From Nitriliruptoraceae bacterium (GTDB lineage Bacteria > Actinomycetota > Nitriliruptoria > Nitriliruptorales > Nitriliruptoraceae), in the NCBI GenBank assembly GCA_007117945.1, contig SKTN01000420.1:1-16526 (forward strand): a stretch of DNA of 16,526 nt, given 5' to 3'. The notes under the pieces are model-generated. The model was not told the origin of the DNA. It made no database searches and saw nothing but the letters and a program-made list of their open reading frames with translations. Shown in pieces: positions 14,318 to 16,526 of this stretch. The translations under genes and the position numbers were made by a program. How positions within the stretch are numbered: position 1 is the stretch's first letter; each line of letters starts with the position of its first letter.

Positions 14318-14364
14318 ACCCTTGCCGCCGGCGTCCGGTCGGGGCGCTCTGCGCGGAGGCCCGC

Positions 14365-15264
14365 ATGCTCGTCCTTGACCGGTTGGAACGCCGTTTCGGC
14401 GCCGTGACCGCCCTCGACGGCCTCGACCTGCAGGTGGCGCCCGGGGAGCTGTGCGGGTTCGTGGGGCCCAACGGCGCGGGCAAGACCACCGCCATGCGCT
14501 GCAGCGTGGGCGTGACCGAGCCCGACGCGGGACGGGTCACCTGGCAGGGCAGGGACATCGACCTCGAGCAGCGGCGACGGATCGGCTACATGCCCGAGGA
14601 ACGGGGGCTCTACCCCCGCATGCGGGTCCACGAGCAGCTGACCTACCTCGCCCGGCTGCACGGCCGCAGCGCCGCAGAGGCGGCCCGGCAGGCCGATACC
14701 TGGATCGATCGTCTGGGGCTGGAGGACCGGGCCGACAGCGCCGTCGAGGAGCTGTCGCTGGGCAACCAGCAGCGGGTCCAGCTCGCCGCGGCGCTGGTCC
14801 ACGGACCGCAGCTGCTGGTGCTCGACGAGCCCTTCTCCGGCCTCGACCCCCTGGCGGTGGACGTGATGAGCGACGTGCTGCGTGAACGGGCGGACGCGGG
14901 TGTGGCCGTGGTCTTCTCCAGCCATCAGCTGGAGCTGGTGGAGGACCTGTGCCGCTCCGTGGCCGTGGTCAGCGCGGGGCGCGTCGTGCTGCGCGGTGAT
15001 GTGGCCGAGCTCACGCGCCGCGGAGGTCGGCGCCTGCGCCTGGTCACCGAGGGTCCGACCACCTGGACCGCGTCGCTGCCGCCCGGGGCCGAGGTGATCG
15101 CCGACCGTGACGGGGCGGTGACCGTCGCGCTGGAGGTCGGTGTCGACCCGGGAGCGGTGATCGATCTGGCCCGCGGAGCGGGTCAGCTCCTGGAGGTCCG
15201 CCTCGAACAGCCGCGGCTCTCCGAGCTGTTCCGTGACGCGGTGTCCGCCGGGATCGCGCAGTGA
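14365..15264 (+). CDS. ABC transporter ATP-binding protein, NatA-like (299 aa)
   Basis: This is the cytoplasmic ATPase subunit of an ABC-2 type exporter. Walker A is GPNGAGKTT (34-42) and the Q-loop region reads GYMPEERGLYPRM, as in the NatA group. The signature is LSLGNQQ (130-136), Walker B is LLVLDEP with D154/E155, and the switch histidine is H187 in SSHQ. A C-terminal domain of about 90 residues follows, as in NatA/CcmA-type exporters. The ATG has GGAGG 5 bases upstream; the open frame starting further upstream crosses the proposed promoter. Its stop overlaps the start of the permease gene by 4 bp. NatA/NatB pairs in Bacillus export sodium, but many relatives export drugs or peptides, so the substrate is open. 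Confidence 0.94.
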   Translation: MLVLDRLERRFGAVTALDGLDLQVAPGELCGFVGPNGAGKTTAMRCSVGVTEPDAGRVTWQGRDIDLEQRRRIGYMPEERGLYPRMRVHEQLTYLARLHGRSAAEAARQADTWIDRLGLEDRADSAVEELSLGNQQRVQLAAALVHGPQLLVLDEPFSGLDPLAVDVMSDVLRERADAGVAVVFSSHQLELVEDLCRSVAVVSAGRVVLRGDVAELTRRGGRRLRLVTEGPTTWTASLPPGAEVIADRDGAVTVALEVGVDPGAVIDLARGAGQLLEVRLEQPRLSELFRDAVSAGIAQ

Positions 15265-16469
15265 ACGCCCTGGTGACCATCGGGCTGCTCGCCGAGCGCG
15301 AGGTCCGCCAGCGGCTGCGCTCGAAGCTGTTCGTCGGCACCACTGGCGTGCTGGCGGTGCTGCTGACCGCCCTGGCCGCGGTGCCCGGCCTGCTCGGGCT
15401 GTTCGATCCCGAGGACCCCGCCGGCACCGAGGTGGCAGCCGAGCCCGATCCCGTGCGCCTCGGTGTGCTCGGGTCCCTGACGGGCGAGCAGCTGGCGGCG
15501 CTCGAGGCCACCTTCGGCCCGGTGGAGACCATCGCGCTGGCCGACCGGGAGGCGGCCGAGGCGGCACTGGAGGACGAGGAGGGGGGCGTCGCCGCCGTCA
15601 TCGAGCCGGGGGAGCGGGTGCTCGCCGCGCCGGGGAGCGGTATGCTCCAGACGGGCCAGGCCATCGCCGGGCGGGCCGCCGAGGCCCTGGCCGTCGCGGA
15701 GCTGCTGGCTGACGACCCCGCGCAGGTGGGCGCGATCCTGGCCCGGCCCTCGTTGCCGGTGGAGACCATCGGGGACACCGACCCCGCCGAAGCCTTCGCG
15801 CGGGTGGTCATCGCCAACCTCGGTGTGGTCTTCCTCTTCGCGGTGCTGATCATGTACTCCTCGATGATCATCAACGGGGTGATCGAGGAGAAGGGCAGCC
15901 GCGTCGTCGAGCTGCTGGTCGCCGCGGTGCCCGTGCGGTGGCTGATGACGGGCAAGCTCATCGGCCTGGGCGTGGTGGGTCTCGGCCAGACCCTGGTGCT
16001 CTTCGGGCCACCCATCGTGGTCCTGGTGGTGACCCTGGGCGATGCCATCCCGCCCGGTGTGGGTGTCCTCGGCCTGGCGGTCGCCGGGTGGTTCGTCGTC
16101 GGCTACGCCCTCTACGCCGTGATGGCCGCGGGGCTCGGTGCCCTGGTGTCGCGGCCCGAGGAGGCGCAGGCGGTCCTCACCCCCGCGAACGTGCTGATGA
16201 TCGGCGGGTACTTCGCGGGCTTCGCCGCGGTCAACGCCCCGACCTCCACGTGGGCGGTGGTGGCCTCCTTCGTGCCCTTCAGCGCGCCCTACGCGATGCT
16301 GGTGCGCCAGGCCCTGGCCGAGCCGGCGTGGTGGGAGGTGGCGCTCGCGGCAGCGGGGGCGCTGGCGACGGCCGCGTTGCTGACGGTGCTGGCCGCCCGC
16401 ATCTACGAGGGCGGGATCCTCCGGGTCGGTGCCCGGGTGCGGCTCGCGGAGGCCTGGAACGGCAACTGA
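15261..16469 (+). CDS. ABC-2 type permease, NatB-like (402 aa)
   Basis: This is the membrane subunit of the exporter encoded with the preceding ATPase. Residues 1-25 are a cytoplasmic, basic N-terminus, and the first membrane helix is at about 27-47. A large extracytoplasmic domain rich in Glu and Ala follows (about 48-180). Five or so helices follow from residue 183 on. The loop IINGVIEEKGSRVVELLVAAVP (203-224) contains the EEKxSRVxEL coupling motif typical of NatB/YhaP permeases. The GTG start overlaps the ATPase stop as GTGA, a classic coupling arrangement. The length is normal. A hairpin lies 20 bases after the stop. Confidence 0.92.
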   Translation: MNALVTIGLLAEREVRQRLRSKLFVGTTGVLAVLLTALAAVPGLLGLFDPEDPAGTEVAAEPDPVRLGVLGSLTGEQLAALEATFGPVETIALADREAAEAALEDEEGGVAAVIEPGERVLAAPGSGMLQTGQAIAGRAAEALAVAELLADDPAQVGAILARPSLPVETIGDTDPAEAFARVVIANLGVVFLFAVLIMYSSMIINGVIEEKGSRVVELLVAAVPVRWLMTGKLIGLGVVGLGQTLVLFGPPIVVLVVTLGDAIPPGVGVLGLAVAGWFVVGYALYAVMAAGLGALVSRPEEAQAVLTPANVLMIGGYFAGFAAVNAPTSTWAVVASFVPFSAPYAMLVRQALAEPAWWEVALAAAGALATAALLTVLAARIYEGGILRVGARVRLAEAWNGN

Positions 16470-16488
16470 CGGGCGCGCCGGGCCGGGA

Positions 16489-16515
16489 CCTGGGCTCCAG
16501 CCCAGCTATCGACCA
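16489..16515. repeat. REP-like hairpin copy 3, possible terminator of the ABC operon
   Basis: CTGGGC, loop TCCA and GCCCAG (extended to 7 bp if the loop is tightened) form a hairpin 20 bases after the permease stop. Read on the minus strand it is TGGTCG-ATA-GCTGGGC-TGGA-GCCCAGG, matching copy 1 at 6307-6333 in layout and most bases. The window ends 11 bases later, so any further repeats are unseen. Confidence 0.6.
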
Positions 16516-16526
16516 CGCCAGCTCCA

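Noticed and set aside
1..16526. Defence system, CRISPR array, prophage or mobile island
   Set aside because: No spacer-repeat arrays, nucleases, toxins, integrases or transposases were seen, and base composition looks even throughout.

Overview
The window is very GC-rich and carries ordinary chromosomal genes in short operons on both strands. Codons mostly end in G or C, several genes start with GTG, and Shine-Dalgarno sequences are strong GGAGG-type. The gene set includes an LLM-class oxidoreductase of a coenzyme F420-associated family, acyl-CoA dehydrogenases of the FadE5 and methylsuccinyl-CoA types, and a ROK glucokinase with the Cys-rich signature. Together these point to a member of the Actinomycetota. 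A deep-branching lineage such as Nitriliruptoria or Euzebya-like bacteria is a guess from overall character, not a demonstrated placement. No tRNA, rRNA, CRISPR array, integrase, transposase or phage gene was found.

Left part (1-5.9 kb). A bifunctional class A penicillin-binding protein runs off the left edge on the minus strand. Its tail holds a duplicated 44-residue cysteine-pair module followed by a Pro-Glu repeat. Upstream, also on the minus strand, is a FadE5/DmdC-type acyl-CoA dehydrogenase. It is divergent from a TetR-family regulator, which is followed by a PaaI-like thioesterase. The 282-bp divergent intergenic region contains two clean palindromes positioned like operators around a predicted promoter. 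The regulator probably controls the dehydrogenase and itself.

Middle (5.9-9 kb). A small four-cysteine protein faces an unrecognised 164-residue protein. The roughly 320 bp between them contain two related hairpins and a six-copy 14-bp tandem repeat. A third relative of the hairpins lies at the right end of the window. Next comes ilvD, for branched-chain amino acid synthesis, on the minus strand with its own hairpin terminator.

Right part (9-16.5 kb). All genes are on the plus strand: a hotdog thioesterase, an LLM-class oxidoreductase, an EamA-type transporter whose start overlaps the preceding stop, and a ROK sugar kinase. These are followed by a methylsuccinyl-CoA dehydrogenase-like enzyme (ethylmalonyl-CoA pathway) with a long N-terminal extension. 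A NatA/NatB-like ABC exporter closes the series, its two genes overlapping by 4 bp.

I do not see a convincing new multi-gene system. The best leads are the dispersed hairpin family, the tandem-repeat spacer, the duplicated Cys module on the penicillin-binding protein, and the operator layout upstream of the acyl-CoA dehydrogenase.
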